DNA from: Halobacillus halophilus
GTDB lineage: Bacteria > Bacillota > Bacilli > Bacillales > Halobacillaceae
DNA: 64,000 bases
Direction: 5' to 3'
Assembly: GCF_020171985.1 (NCBI RefSeq)
Contig: NZ_JAIVAL010000010.1
Location: 1-64,000, forward strand
Shown here: positions 27,474 to 36,325 of the stretch, in pieces
How the letters are laid out: every line of letters starts with the position of its first letter
Position numbering within the stretch: the first letter of the stretch is position 1
Translations under genes and position numbers: made by a program
Notes under the pieces: model-generated
Database searches by the model: none
The model's input: only the letters and a program-made list of their open reading frames with translations
Told to the model about the DNA's origin: nothing

Positions 27474-28534
27474 TCCTCTGCCTCCTTTAAAGTTAACTGT
27501 TTGGGAACTCGGAGATCGATGTGAGTCCCTTCTCCTACGCGGGAACGGATCGTGAATTCGCCGCCTACCTCTTCACAGCGTTCTCTCATCGTTTTCAACC
27601 CATAGGATGCTTTGTTGTCTTGTTTGTGTTCTGCATGAAACCCCGCACCGTCATCAGCAATATGTAAAAACACTTCCCGGCCGGAGCTCGTCATTTCCAC
27701 CCTCACTTCCTTAGCGTTGGCATGTCGGAGGATGTTCGAAAGCGCCTCCTGGACTACTCTGAAAAGGTGTTCCTCCGTCGTCTTCGACAAATCTGAAACC
27801 TCTTCCATTTGAACCTTAAAATCAAGGGAACATTTTTGCTTCAGTTCTTCAATAAGCGAAGCAATCCCCTGTCCCAGGGGTTCACCTGATAAGTGAACCG
27901 GCCGTAAATGCAGAAGCAGTGCTCTCATTTCTGTTTGAGCCTGCAAAGCCATTTGAGTAATTTCCTTCAGCTGTTTTTTGGCTTGTTCAGGTTTCTTTTC
28001 AATTATACGGTCAGCCGCCTGAGCCATCATCGTTAAAGCAAACAGCTGCTGACTGACCGCATCGTGAAGATCTCTTGCCAAACGCTGCCGTTCTTCAATG
28101 GTCGCTGCTTTATGTGCAGAACGTGCTAACTCCCCTTTTTCATCCGCAAGTTTTAGAAGAGATTCCCGCTGCTGATGCAGTTTCTCCCCAAGGGTGTTCA
28201 GCTCGTCAGCGATTCCTGTAATTTCGTCCTCCTCATTAAAATAAAGCCGTGATGACAACTCGCCGCGGGCAAGTCTGGTAATCATCGTAGAAATATAGTC
28301 CATGCGCTGCTTCATATCCCCGCTCGATTTGAATCCGGCGTAGACCGCCATTACAAATCCCACTAAGAGATAAGAAGCGATAAAAAACAATATCGCACCA
28401 GGGTGAAGCCAGGCGGGATTAAACCACACATGAACAGAAAGAAGAAGAGCAAGCATAATAAATATATTCAAGATAAGCCCGTACAAATGCGAACGGATGT
28501 ACATATATCGAATACTGTTCAACTGCTTAAACAT
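27470..28534 (-). CDS. liaS: Sensor histidine kinase LiaS
   Basis: A 354-residue kinase with two membrane helices (about residues 15-35 and 45-67) and almost no outer loop, as expected of intramembrane-sensing kinases. A HAMP segment follows, then the HisKA_3 box ERQRLARDLHDAVSQQLFAL with His near residue 157. The ATP-binding domain has NILRHANAKEV and ADDGAGFH. The start at 28534 is set by GGGGGG 7 bases upstream, giving a 13-bp gap from liaF; the upstream in-frame extension lies inside liaF. Confidence 0.92.
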   Translation of the reverse strand: MFKQLNSIRYMYIRSHLYGLILNIFIMLALLLSVHVWFNPAWLHPGAILFFIASYLLVGFVMAVYAGFKSSGDMKQRMDYISTMITRLARGELSSRLYFNEEDEITGIADELNTLGEKLHQQRESLLKLADEKGELARSAHKAATIEERQRLARDLHDAVSQQLFALTMMAQAADRIIEKKPEQAKKQLKEITQMALQAQTEMRALLLHLRPVHLSGEPLGQGIASLIEELKQKCSLDFKVQMEEVSDLSKTTEEHLFRVVQEALSNILRHANAKEVRVEMTSSGREVFLHIADDGAGFHAEHKQDNKASYGLKTMRERCEEVGGEFTIRSRVGEGTHIDLRVPKQLTLKEAEE

Positions 28535-28547
28535 ACTGCTTCCCCCC

Positions 28548-29402
28548 CTACACACGCTCGACCTTAATTGAACCGACATTGAAATCAATCCAAAGAGATA
28601 ATCTCCTATCAGCCGTCTGGTAATCATCTGTTTCATACACAATCTCTCTTCGTAGACCATCAGCTGTCTGGCCGCCCACTTTTATATCCCCCGTCTTAAT
28701 TTTCGCTTCAACACGGAACGCAAGGTTATTTGGAATAATCATTTTCACGTCTCCAATCCAGCCTCTTACAATGATCGGAGTATCCCCATCGGGAATGAAT
28801 GCTCGTGTAAAATCAAACTTGTAGTCCCCTATGCCATTCCATAAATCCATGGGTTCGACCTTCCAGTTCTCAGCATTATAGGAATGATCTCCAATGAGCA
28901 TCTTAGTTGATTTTCTCTTCTTGCCTGAAGAAGGTTCGTGGTAGGAAGCTTTAACTGTATCAAATTCAAATTTTTTCGTTTTCTGACCACCTAGAAAAAT
29001 ACTGAAACCGATATATATAAATAACAACGGCCACAAACGCAGAACATCCGCAAATTGAAATGTGATCACTTCAAAACGATCCATAATCAGTAGAACTCCA
29101 AACACTGTAAGAAAGGAGCCTAACGTCCAGGATCCCCCTTGTTTCAAAAGAGAGTCTCCCCACAATTTCAACCCAAACCCAGCTAACAGAACTGGATAAA
29201 TCGTAGCCCATGAAAACTCTATTTCCAAGGAAATAATCCCGAGGTTGGCTAATAGAAGAATGGCACCAACCACAACCAATCCTGTGGCTAATAAAATATT
29301 TCCTGCTCTTTTTTTCAATTGAATCACCCTTTTTTCATCCTGCGATGAGTTATTCTCTATTTCTTCCAAGAATCCCTTCCTCAAAAAAGAAACGTTCTCC
29401 AT
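28548..29402 (-). CDS. liaF: LiaF-type membrane regulator of LiaSR
   Basis: A 284-residue protein. The N-terminal half has four hydrophobic helices (about residues 32-50, 55-75, 85-102 and 115-135). The soluble C-terminal domain is typical of LiaF/VraT (LWNGIGDYKFDFTRAFIPDG, then IIVRGWIGDVKMIIPNNLAF). LiaF keeps LiaS inactive without cell-wall stress. The gene order F-S-R with tight spacing matches the B. subtilis lia locus, but liaIH are not present here. Upstream lies a palindromic candidate operator (29467-29481). Confidence 0.9.
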   Translation of the reverse strand: MENVSFLRKGFLEEIENNSSQDEKRVIQLKKRAGNILLATGLVVVGAILLLANLGIISLEIEFSWATIYPVLLAGFGLKLWGDSLLKQGGSWTLGSFLTVFGVLLIMDRFEVITFQFADVLRLWPLLFIYIGFSIFLGGQKTKKFEFDTVKASYHEPSSGKKRKSTKMLIGDHSYNAENWKVEPMDLWNGIGDYKFDFTRAFIPDGDTPIIVRGWIGDVKMIIPNNLAFRVEAKIKTGDIKVGGQTADGLRREIVYETDDYQTADRRLSLWIDFNVGSIKVERV

Positions 29403-29466
29403 ATCCTTACTTTAGCGTTTATCCTGTTACTTAGAAACAAGCGCAAGATGGGTTTATTCTCCGCCT

Positions 29467-29481
29467 TAAGTCGGAGACTTA
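29467..29481. promoter_or_regulatory. Palindrome between liaF and the ferritin-like gene (possible LiaR site)
   Basis: TAAGTC-gga-GACTTA is a perfect 6-3-6 palindrome in the divergent intergenic region. Such a site would suit autoregulation by LiaR, but it does not match a LiaR box I could verify. Confidence 0.35.
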
Positions 29482-29498
29482 GAAAATAAAGAGATAGG

Positions 29499-29523
29499 GT
29501 TTAAACAGCAAGTCTCAGGGAAT
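29499..29523 (+). promoter_or_regulatory. Sigma-B-like promoter of the ferritin-like gene
   Basis: GTTTAA (29499-29504) and GGGAAT (29518-29523) are separated by 13 bp, fitting the sigma-B consensus GTTTAA-N12-15-GGGWAW. It lies about 40 bp before the start codon of a stress-type ferritin gene. Confidence 0.55.
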
Positions 29524-29564
29524 ATCTAAACTGTGCAACTTTTTTATAGAAAGGATGTTGTCAT

Positions 29565-30002
29565 ATGGATGAAAAAATGAAGGTATTAATCGAGGGACTA
29601 AATGAAGACTTGGCCAACGAATATGCCGCTTCAATCATGTACACGTATAATGCAGCGGTCGTTTCCGGTCTATATCGTTCTGTATTGAAACCATTTTTCG
29701 AAAGCGAAGTGGCTGATGAACAAGGACATGCCCTTTACTTATCCGAGAAAATCAGCATACTTGGCGGCACGCCTACTACAACTCCAGCAGAAGTGAAGCA
29801 GCATACTGAAGTGAAACCGATGCTTGAAGAAGCTAGAGAAGCTGAACGTCAAACCATCAAGCGTTATGAAGAGCGTAAGGTTCAGGCAGAAGAACTAGGC
29901 CTGACTGAACTCTCAGTTAAACTTGATGACTTGATTTCTGATGAAACAGGTCACTATGAAGAAATCGGTCGTATGCTACAGGATTCTCGATTAGCTGAAT
30001 AA
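29565..30002 (+). CDS. Ferritin-like di-iron domain protein
   Basis: A 145-residue four-helix protein of the ferritin-like superfamily. Metal-binding Glu/His positions appear in LANEYAASIMYTYNA, SEVADEQGHALYLSEKI (E-x2-H pattern), ARE-AERQTIKRYEER, and DETGHYEEIGRML. The E-x-x-H signature occurs twice, as in bacterioferritin and Dps-like oxidases. Iron storage or peroxide protection is inferred. It is monocistronic, with a sigma-B-like promoter and a strong terminator, pointing to general stress control. Confidence 0.85.
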   Translation: MDEKMKVLIEGLNEDLANEYAASIMYTYNAAVVSGLYRSVLKPFFESEVADEQGHALYLSEKISILGGTPTTTPAEVKQHTEVKPMLEEAREAERQTIKRYEERKVQAEELGLTELSVKLDDLISDETGHYEEIGRMLQDSRLAE

Positions 30003-30010
30003 ATGAATTC

Positions 30011-30039
30011 AAAACCGCTGCTCAAGCAGCGGTTTTTTT
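30011..30039 (+). terminator. Terminator after the ferritin-like gene
   Basis: AAAACCGCTGC pairs with GCAGCGGTTTT across a TCAA loop and is followed by T residues. Confidence 0.9.
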
Positions 30040-30083
30040 GTACCTAATAAATGTTATAAAAATTAAAAAAGATATTACACAAT

Positions 30084-30301
30084 AGGACCGAATAGTTGAA
30101 GACTCAGTTGCGAGATATCTTTGGCCCGATACTTAATACAGAGGAGGGATGGCTACGGAAACAACTCGCTTTCCTGCGGCCCTACAAGACGTAGGATCGA
30201 TCGACGTTGCATCGTGCAGGGCCGAAAAGCGAAATCGTCCCCCGCAGGACCAAATTCTCACAAAAGTCTCGAAACTGAGTCTTACAGAAAAGGGAGCTTT
30301 T
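30084..30301 (+). repeat. Dispersed inverted-end element, copy 3 (short form)
   Basis: The outer flank AGGACCG starts at 30084. The left inverted end TTGAAGACTCAGTTGCGAGA is at 30096-30117, and the core box GGCTACGGAAACAACTCG at 30151-30168. The right end TCTCGAAACTGAGTCTTA is at 30267-30284 and the outer flank AGGGAGCTTTT ends at 30301. At 218 bp it is the shortest complete copy. The inner GGCCCT...AGGGCC segment can form a hairpin. It fills the 430-bp gap between the ferritin-like gene and yhaA. Confidence 0.85.
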
Positions 30302-30432
30302 GTTGAAAGACTAGAGATTTAGCAGAGTCTTTTAAACCTCTCATTTTTTAGACTAATCTAATTTGTTTGAGAATTAGGGTTACTTATATTACACTTTATG
30401 CAATCTATAGAAATCATAGGAGGAAATTACGA

Positions 30433-31617
30433 ATGTGGAATGACGTCTTTCAAGCAATCGATGAACAATATGAAAAAATGGTTCACACACGCAGGCACCT
30501 GCACCAGCACCCTGAAGTTTCTTTCTATGAAGAAGAAACTGCCCAGTACATTGCAGATACATATAAACGTTTAGGGGTTCCCTACGAAGAAAAAGTAGGC
30601 GGTAATGGAGTGCTGGCTACACTTGAAGGTGGAAAACCCGGAAAGACAGTAGCCTTAAGAGCGGATTTTGACGCTCTTCCAATACAGGAAGAAAACGATC
30701 ATCTTGAATTCAAATCCCAAAACGATGGGGCTATGCATGCGTGCGGTCACGACGGCCATACTGCAGCTCTGCTTGGTCTCGCCGAAGCACTTGTCCCTTT
30801 TCAAGACGATCTCCCCGGCACAGTGGTCTTTCTGCACCAGCACGCCGAAGAATATGCCCCTGGTGGAGCCAAGCCGATTGTGGAATCAGGCAAACTCGAT
30901 CATATTGATGCTGTATTCGGTACTCACTTATGGGTTAACACGCCCATGAATGTAATTGAAACAGCAAAAGGACCCTTCATGGCAGGAGCCGATCGTTTTG
31001 AAATTGTCATTCAAGGTAAGGGCGGGCATGGAGCTCAGCCGCACCAGACGAAGGATGCAATTGTCATTGCCTCTCAGCTTGTCACTTCTTTACAGCAGGT
31101 GGTCAGCCGCAGAGTGGATCCACTTAAAACAGCCGTATTATCTGTAGGAACATTTGAAGCCGGCCATACATTTAACATTATTGCCGATTCAGCTAAGCTG
31201 ACAGGAACAGTCAGAACGTTCGATCCCGAAGTACAACAGCTGATCATTGAAGAAATGGAAAAAATCATAAAAGGTACATGTACAGGCTATGAAGCTGACT
31301 ATTCCTTTAACTATGAAAAAGGCTATCCGCCAGTAGTCAACCATGAAGCAGAAGCCGAACTTGTCCTGGATCGGGCTCACGAAGCAGACAGCAGTCTCCG
31401 CACTCAAGAAGTGGAGCCGGTCATGGCCGGTGAAGACTTCGCTTATTATCTGTTGGAAAAGCCCGGCGCTTTCTACTTTACCGGAGCTCAAATTCCCGAA
31501 CATTATTATCCACACCATCACCCAAAATTTGATTTTGATGAAAAAGCGATGAACCATGCAGCAAAAACTTTATTGCAGGCTTATCGAAGTTATCAGGAAA
31601 GACACCAGAATTCTTAA
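30433..31617 (+). CDS. yhaA: M20-family amidohydrolase (YhaA)
   Basis: A 394-residue metal-dependent hydrolase of the N-acyl-amino-acid amidohydrolase group. Metal ligands lie in HACGHDGHTA (near residue 100), QHAEEYAPGGA and GEDFAYYL, with a late HHHPKFDFDE. The dimerisation domain covers about residues 180-290 (GKGGHGAQPHQTKDAI). The start is the ATG at 30433 with AGGAGG 8 bases upstream. The substrate is unknown. It is convergent with ecsC, sharing 4 bp at the stop codons. Confidence 0.9.
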   Translation: MWNDVFQAIDEQYEKMVHTRRHLHQHPEVSFYEEETAQYIADTYKRLGVPYEEKVGGNGVLATLEGGKPGKTVALRADFDALPIQEENDHLEFKSQNDGAMHACGHDGHTAALLGLAEALVPFQDDLPGTVVFLHQHAEEYAPGGAKPIVESGKLDHIDAVFGTHLWVNTPMNVIETAKGPFMAGADRFEIVIQGKGGHGAQPHQTKDAIVIASQLVTSLQQVVSRRVDPLKTAVLSVGTFEAGHTFNIIADSAKLTGTVRTFDPEVQQLIIEEMEKIIKGTCTGYEADYSFNYEKGYPPVVNHEAEAELVLDRAHEADSSLRTQEVEPVMAGEDFAYYLLEKPGAFYFTGAQIPEHYYPHHHPKFDFDEKAMNHAAKTLLQAYRSYQERHQNS

Positions 31618-32345
31618 TTATTCAGTAAACGGAGGCGGCTGGCATTTTTAGTCGTCTCCCCTAAATGCTGAAGCAGCCTTCCATTCGCAATATACCCTAC
31701 AGCCGCTCCGATTCCGGGAAAGAGCTGCAGCAATTTCACGAAATCCAATGTATCCCGGTATTCAATCTGCAGCGTTTTCCAATCAATTTGTTTACGACTT
31801 TCTGGAATCTGCTCCCAGTCCAATACCACATCTTTCATATCTCTCCGGGCATCATCACTGGAAAATGCCAGCATGAATATGTGCAGTAGGTATACTTTTT
31901 CTTCATATGACTCCACATTAAACCCGTAGAGCTGTCCTGCATCGAACAGGAACTTCATTTTAATACTAAGGAACAAAGGGAAATCTGCTAAACCGAGCCA
32001 AAATCCACCGAAACCCGTTCCTGCTCCCTCAAAAGCTGCCGTCTGTTTATACTGCTTTAGAATTTCCTCTAACTTTTCTTCTCTTTCCTCTAAAGTCCAT
32101 TCAGGATTTACTTCCAATGGACGGATGTACTCAGAAGTTGTAAGTGCAGTTTCAATCATCCTTCGAATACTTTCTGTCACCACGCTATGAACTTTGTCCG
32201 GAATTTTGTTATTAACAGCCGCCTGGACTCTTTTCGATTGCCTCTGCATTAAAGAAGATCTTTTGTCTAAAGAACGTCTCCAGCGTAAAGCTTCCTTCAG
32301 CGCTTTTTCTTCATAGCTCACAAGTAACAACTCCTCTTTATTCAA
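31614..32345 (-). CDS. ecsC: EcsC-family protein
   Basis: A 243-residue protein of the EcsC family. Its central region, FEGAGTGFGGFWLGLADFPL, is the family hallmark, and LLQLFPGIGAAVGYIANGRLL near the C-terminus may contact the membrane. Function is not established; in B. subtilis it accompanies the ecsAB transporter. Here it is separated from ecsB by a terminator hairpin and 160 bp, so it is probably transcribed from its own promoter. Confidence 0.88.
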   Translation of the reverse strand: MNKEELLLVSYEEKALKEALRWRRSLDKRSSLMQRQSKRVQAAVNNKIPDKVHSVVTESIRRMIETALTTSEYIRPLEVNPEWTLEEREEKLEEILKQYKQTAAFEGAGTGFGGFWLGLADFPLFLSIKMKFLFDAGQLYGFNVESYEEKVYLLHIFMLAFSSDDARRDMKDVVLDWEQIPESRKQIDWKTLQIEYRDTLDFVKLLQLFPGIGAAVGYIANGRLLQHLGETTKNASRLRLLNN

Positions 32346-32472
32346 ATATCTTTACCATACAATTAAACACACTTTAAAAGCCCTCGTGACGAAACGTCCA
32401 AACATTAATGAAACACTCACTAGTTCAAGTTGTTCTTTCAAAGCAATTCATTAATTAAGATTAAAACTTTAT

Positions 32473-32507
32473 AAAAGAGGAGCGCATCACTTTGCGCCCC
32501 TCTTTTT
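32473..32507 (-). terminator. Terminator between ecsB and ecsC
   Basis: On the minus strand AAAAAGAGG-GGCGCA pairs with TGCGC-CCTCTTTT with one mismatch and ends in T. It would uncouple ecsC from ecsAB. Confidence 0.7.
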
Positions 32508-33720
32508 ACGTTAACTTCTGTTTAACATAACCCTGGATAAAGGCAATGCTGAAGGCACTTCCTCCAATCCATACGATCAACAGCCCCAAAAGGTTCCACT
32601 GAATAATAAACAGCACCCCAAATACAAACGTTTGAAAAAGCATAATCTGACGCAGCCAATCCAGTAATGCTCCTTGCTTCCACTCTTTTTTTATAGGATA
32701 TAAATCGAGCCATATATTCGTACGGTGATGATTCCAAAGCGTCATCATCTGGAAAGCACTCAAATATAAAAATAAAATGGCAAAGGCAACTTTCATCCAA
32801 ATGTTTGGCACAAACCAGATCGCAAGTCCACCGATCACCATTAAACGAAGATACATCCCTAGATAATCACTGCTCCGGATAAACGTAATCCGGTACAGAT
32901 ACGTAAAGGTGTGGCTTTGTTTGTACGTAACCGGTTTAAGCAATGTCCGGATGAGCGAATGACGCTTCTTGACGGTATTTTTCAAATGCGGTACATCGAT
33001 AAACATGTTCGCAATGCGATAAAACGTTCTCATTCTCTGCTGATCTTTTTCAACCAGCAGATCCCAGGCGAGGCCGGCTTTTTTACTTGAAAGACTGTAG
33101 GTGTACAACACGAGTGCAGCGAGCAGAATCGTTACAATACTTGCATACAGCCATTCACCCTGTGACAGAAAGTAGAAGATCATAATGTTCAAAGCGACTT
33201 TTACCACTTGGTCCGTATTCCGGATCCTTGCATTTCTTTCCTTCAGCATCCACCAGTTGGAGAGCATATTCCAAATTTTCACCACAAACACAACACCAAT
33301 CATTACAAGGTAATGACGACTTCCAAGATCAGGATAAGAAGCAAAGTAGAGCGGTCCCAGTGCTGCCGCCACAAGAAGAACCATATAAATCTGCACGATA
33401 AAGCTGTAATAAAGACTTCTTTTAAAATAAGCATCCAATTGATATTCAGCTGGCAAAAGAAAGACCAGGTCAGGTTCTTTCAGAAGGGTCCGTACAGGAC
33501 TGTAGCTTGCAATCAACCCAAAGGCAATTCCCACTACCCAGTTGGTCGGGAATGCTTCCGGAAGATCAGCCAGCCATTGCTGATAATAATAAGCGAGAGC
33601 CGCTAGAAAGAAGAATAAAGCTATACCAATATGCTCGTTAAAGATATACTTTAAGTAACGGCTTGTCTCTTTCATATGTTCCGAAAATCGGCGCTTCCAG
33701 AGTTCTTTAGCATTAATCAT
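32506..33720 (-). CDS. ecsB: ABC transporter permease EcsB
   Basis: A 404-residue integral membrane protein with about ten hydrophobic helices. It fits the EcsB permease family in length and in the N-terminal block RRFSEHMKETSRYLKYIFNEH. It pairs with EcsA, whose gene overlaps it by 8 bp. In B. subtilis loss of Ecs affects protein secretion, regulated intramembrane proteolysis and competence; the transported substrate there was proposed to be peptides. Position between ecsA and ecsC supports the call. Confidence 0.9.
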   Translation of the reverse strand: MINAKELWKRRFSEHMKETSRYLKYIFNEHIGIALFFFLAALAYYYQQWLADLPEAFPTNWVVGIAFGLIASYSPVRTLLKEPDLVFLLPAEYQLDAYFKRSLYYSFIVQIYMVLLVAAALGPLYFASYPDLGSRHYLVMIGVVFVVKIWNMLSNWWMLKERNARIRNTDQVVKVALNIMIFYFLSQGEWLYASIVTILLAALVLYTYSLSSKKAGLAWDLLVEKDQQRMRTFYRIANMFIDVPHLKNTVKKRHSLIRTLLKPVTYKQSHTFTYLYRITFIRSSDYLGMYLRLMVIGGLAIWFVPNIWMKVAFAILFLYLSAFQMMTLWNHHRTNIWLDLYPIKKEWKQGALLDWLRQIMLFQTFVFGVLFIIQWNLLGLLIVWIGGSAFSIAFIQGYVKQKLT

Positions 33721-34456
33721 GATCGTCTTCCTTTGTCAGCTGAACGTAAATTTCGTCCAGAGAGGCACGCGGGCGTCCAAAGGACTGCCTTAATTCCTCC
33801 AGCGTCCCCATTGCACGTATTTTGCCATCATGAAGAATAATAAAACGGTCACAGTATTTTTCAGCAGTAGCTAAAATGTGAGTCGACATGAGCACACCGG
33901 CCCCTTTGTCTTTCATTTCTTCCATCAAGTGCAGATACGACTGAATCCCAAGAGGGTCGAGACCCACGAATGGTTCATCAACAATATATAATTCCGGCTC
34001 AATTAAGAAGGCGCACATGATCATGACTTTTTGACGCATCCCTTTCGAAAAATGAACAGGAAACCACTTAAGCTTCTTCTCCAATCGGAACTCCTTCAAT
34101 AAAGGATCCAGACGTTTCTTAAACACATCTTCCGGGACATTATAAGCCATAGCTGTTAATTCGAGATGTTCAAACAAAGTCAATTCATCGTACAGAATCG
34201 GCATTTCGGGTATGTAACCAAGCTGCTGGCGGTATTCCTCAGGGTTTTTCTCAAATGATGTTCCGTTAATGGAAACTTCTCCATCCTTCGCCTGCATCAT
34301 GCCTATAATATGTTTAATCGTTGTACTTTTCCCCGCTCCATTTAAACCGATCAGCCCGACAATTTCACCAGGCTGTACTTGAAACGAGATTCCATGCAGC
34401 ACATTTTTATGGGTATAACCTCCGTGAAGGTTCTTTACTTGAAGTAACGAATTCAA
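33713..34456 (-). CDS. ecsA: ABC transporter ATP-binding protein EcsA
   Basis: A 247-residue ATPase. Walker A is GLNGAGKS (37-44), the signature is HFSKGMRQKV, and Walker B is LYIVDEPFVGLDP with STHIL as the H-loop. A TTG start at 34456 was chosen because AGAGGG lies 6 bases upstream, and the N-terminus then begins MNSLLQVKNLHGGY, matching B. subtilis EcsA. An upstream ATG in the same frame lacks a ribosome site. It couples with EcsB. Confidence 0.92.
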   Translation of the reverse strand: MNSLLQVKNLHGGYTHKNVLHGISFQVQPGEIVGLIGLNGAGKSTTIKHIIGMMQAKDGEVSINGTSFEKNPEEYRQQLGYIPEMPILYDELTLFEHLELTAMAYNVPEDVFKKRLDPLLKEFRLEKKLKWFPVHFSKGMRQKVMIMCAFLIEPELYIVDEPFVGLDPLGIQSYLHLMEEMKDKGAGVLMSTHILATAEKYCDRFIILHDGKIRAMGTLEELRQSFGRPRASLDEIYVQLTKEDDHD

Positions 34457-34603
34457 CTTGATCCCTCTTTTCATAAGCATACATTCTTATCAAATTCTAC
34501 CACAATTCCTTCAAGACTTGCATAGACGGAGATAGGAGGCTGACCATCGAGGTCCCACCTGCTTTTATGGTACAATATAACAAAAGTTAAAGGAGTGTTG
34601 GAC

Positions 34604-35038
34604 ATGTCTGAAGCACAAGATTGTGTTTTCTGCAAAATCGTAGATGGAGATATTCCATCAGCTAAAGTTTATGAGGATGAAGACGTTTATGCGTTTCTTG
34701 ATATCAGTCAAGTAACGAAGGGCCACACGCTGGTCATTCCTAAGCAGCATTCCAAAGACATTTATCATACGCACCCGGATGTGGCGGAGAAATTATTTTC
34801 CCGCATTCCAAAGATTGCGAATGCCCTTAAAGAAACCTATGATCCTATTGGAATGAATGTTTTGAATAACAACGAAGCCCCGGCTGGTCAATCTGTTTAT
34901 CACTTACATATCCACCTGCTTCCAAGATATGGAGACCAAGATGGATTTGAAGCCAAATGGGAAACACATGCCGATGATTATTCCCCAGAAAACTTACAAA
35001 GTATTGCCGGAGAAATCAATCAGAATATCCCTAAATAA
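34604..35038 (+). CDS. hit: HIT-family nucleotide hydrolase (Hit)
   Basis: A 144-residue histidine-triad protein. The triad is HLHIHLLPR near residues 100-108. The N-terminal CVFCKIVDGDIP carries the Cys pair seen in zinc-binding HIT proteins. It likely hydrolyses adenosine nucleotide adducts. AAAGGAG precedes the ATG at 34604, and a TACAAT box with upstream TG (34567-34576) looks like an extended -10 promoter. It is divergent from ecsA, as in B. subtilis. Confidence 0.92.
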   Translation: MSEAQDCVFCKIVDGDIPSAKVYEDEDVYAFLDISQVTKGHTLVIPKQHSKDIYHTHPDVAEKLFSRIPKIANALKETYDPIGMNVLNNNEAPAGQSVYHLHIHLLPRYGDQDGFEAKWETHADDYSPENLQSIAGEINQNIPK

Positions 35039-35050
35039 CTTTGCGATGCT

Positions 35051-35080
35051 TTGATTTTTCAACATTTGTTTTGGTATAAT
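35051..35080 (+). promoter_or_regulatory. Promoter of trpP
   Basis: TTGATT (35051-35056) and TATAAT (35075-35080) are 18 bp apart, and TTGG before the -10 gives an extended -10 element. The predicted leader is about 80 nt and holds the TRAP-type site. Confidence 0.65.
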
Positions 35081-35135
35081 ACAGCTATGCATTCGCAAGC
35101 GGCCACGAGGGCACGTTTGGATTGTAAATTAAAAA

Positions 35136-35185
35136 GAGACTAGTTTAGTTGAGGAGAGATGTACAAATGAATACTCGAGTGTTAG
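35136..35185 (+). promoter_or_regulatory. TRAP-type RNA-binding site over the trpP ribosome site
   Basis: Five triplets GAG, UAG, UAG, GAG, GAG are spaced by exactly 2 nt from 35136 to 35158. The last two form the ribosome-binding sequence itself. Two more (GAG at 35177, UAG at 35183) lie just inside the coding region. TRAP binds NAG triplets 2-3 nt apart, and in B. subtilis represses trpP translation in this way when tryptophan is abundant. Confidence 0.8.
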
Positions 35186-35721
35186 TCATGCTATCTTTAT
35201 TTGTTGGTATTGGAGCCGTTCTGCACGCTATTGTCCCCCCGTTCTTCCTGGGGATGAGGCCGGATATGATGCTTGCCATGATGTTCTTAGGTATTTTATT
35301 ATTCCCTAAGCTTCCGTATGTGCTCATTCTATCGATTGCTACCGGTTTTATTTCCGCATTAACTACGACGGTACCAGGGGGTCAGTTAGCGAATTTAATT
35401 GATAAACCTGTAACAGGCTTAGTCGTGTTTGGAATTGTTTTATTGATTCGTCCTTTACGCACTTCCAAGTGGGGCGCACCTGCCTTGGCAGCTGTGGGGA
35501 CCGTAATCAGCGGGACGATCTTTTTAAGCCTTGTTCTAAATGTTATCGGTTTAATGCAAGCAAGCTTTTCTGCCATGTTCCTAACAGTTGTTTTACCAAC
35601 TGCGGCCCTGAACCTCGCGTTCATGGCGGTTATATATCCAATTGCTGTTTCCATTTTAAGAAGATCCAGCATAAAGGAAGTTCTCCCCGCTTCTTTCCCT
35701 TCCATTTCTAAAGGGAACTGA
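35167..35721 (+). CDS. trpP: Tryptophan transporter TrpP
   Basis: A 184-residue integral membrane protein of the TrpP (YhaG) family with about six hydrophobic helices. Conserved residues include GMRPDMMLAMMFLG near residue 30 and TTTVPGGQLANLIDKP near 70. The start is the ATG at 35167; the ribosome site GAGGAGAG overlaps TRAP triplets. It takes up tryptophan. Position between hit and yhaH matches B. subtilis, and the TRAP-type leader supports the substrate. Confidence 0.9.
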   Translation: MNTRVLVMLSLFVGIGAVLHAIVPPFFLGMRPDMMLAMMFLGILLFPKLPYVLILSIATGFISALTTTVPGGQLANLIDKPVTGLVVFGIVLLIRPLRTSKWGAPALAAVGTVISGTIFLSLVLNVIGLMQASFSAMFLTVVLPTAALNLAFMAVIYPIAVSILRRSSIKEVLPASFPSISKGN

Positions 35722-35911
35722 AGGGTTATTAGAAAGAAATAGTAAGAAGTTAAAGGCACTGCAGCAAATGTAGTGCCTTCTATTTACCATCACCCGAGAA
35801 ATCTCACCTACAGTTTATCTTCATGATGCTCTATTTTATTTATTATTTTATGTTTGGTTCTTTTAATATAAGAGAAAATAATAAAACAGGAGATAGGAAA
35901 GGAGATTTTTT

Positions 35912-36325
35912 ATGCCAAATGCAAAATCTTTAACTTTAGGTTTTATCGTAGGCAGTATCGCAGGAGCCGCTTATACACTTCTCAGCGCCCCTTCATCTGG
36001 ACGTGAATTTAGAGAAGGCGCCCGCTTAAAAAGCGAAAACTTAAAAAACACCGTACTCAGTCTGCGGGAAGAAGGTATGCAGTTGAAGGATCAAATTGCC
36101 CAGACCTCCAAAGAAGGAGCAGATTTGATCAAAGAACTATCTGAAGATGTAAAAACATCGATTGAAAGCTGGAAAAAAACTGTAGAGCCCCACCAGAAAA
36201 ACATCCAGAAATACTTAGAACAAATTGAAGAAAGTCTAAAAGAGTTGGAAGAGAAGGCAAAAGCTGAGCAGGGAAATGATGTCGAGGATGATAATCCCCC
36301 CAAAGATGAAGTAAATAACCATTAA
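35912..36325 (+). CDS. yhaH: YtxH-domain protein YhaH
   Basis: A 137-residue protein with an N-terminal glycine-rich hydrophobic segment (LTLGFIVGSIAGAAYTLLSA) followed by the YtxH motif APSSGREFREG. A long charged coiled-coil tail covers about residues 40-120. The acidic C-terminus (EDDNPPKDEVNNH) is disordered in appearance. It is probably attached to the inner membrane face. Function is unknown; related proteins respond to general stress. A strong ribosome site, AAAGGAG, precedes the ATG. Confidence 0.85.
   Translation: MPNAKSLTLGFIVGSIAGAAYTLLSAPSSGREFREGARLKSENLKNTVLSLREEGMQLKDQIAQTSKEGADLIKELSEDVKTSIESWKKTVEPHQKNIQKYLEQIEESLKELEEKAKAEQGNDVEDDNPPKDEVNNH

Noticed and set aside
30121-30306. 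61-codon frame inside repeat copy 3
   Set aside because: It lies in the element between the inverted ends, without ribosome site or protein-like composition.
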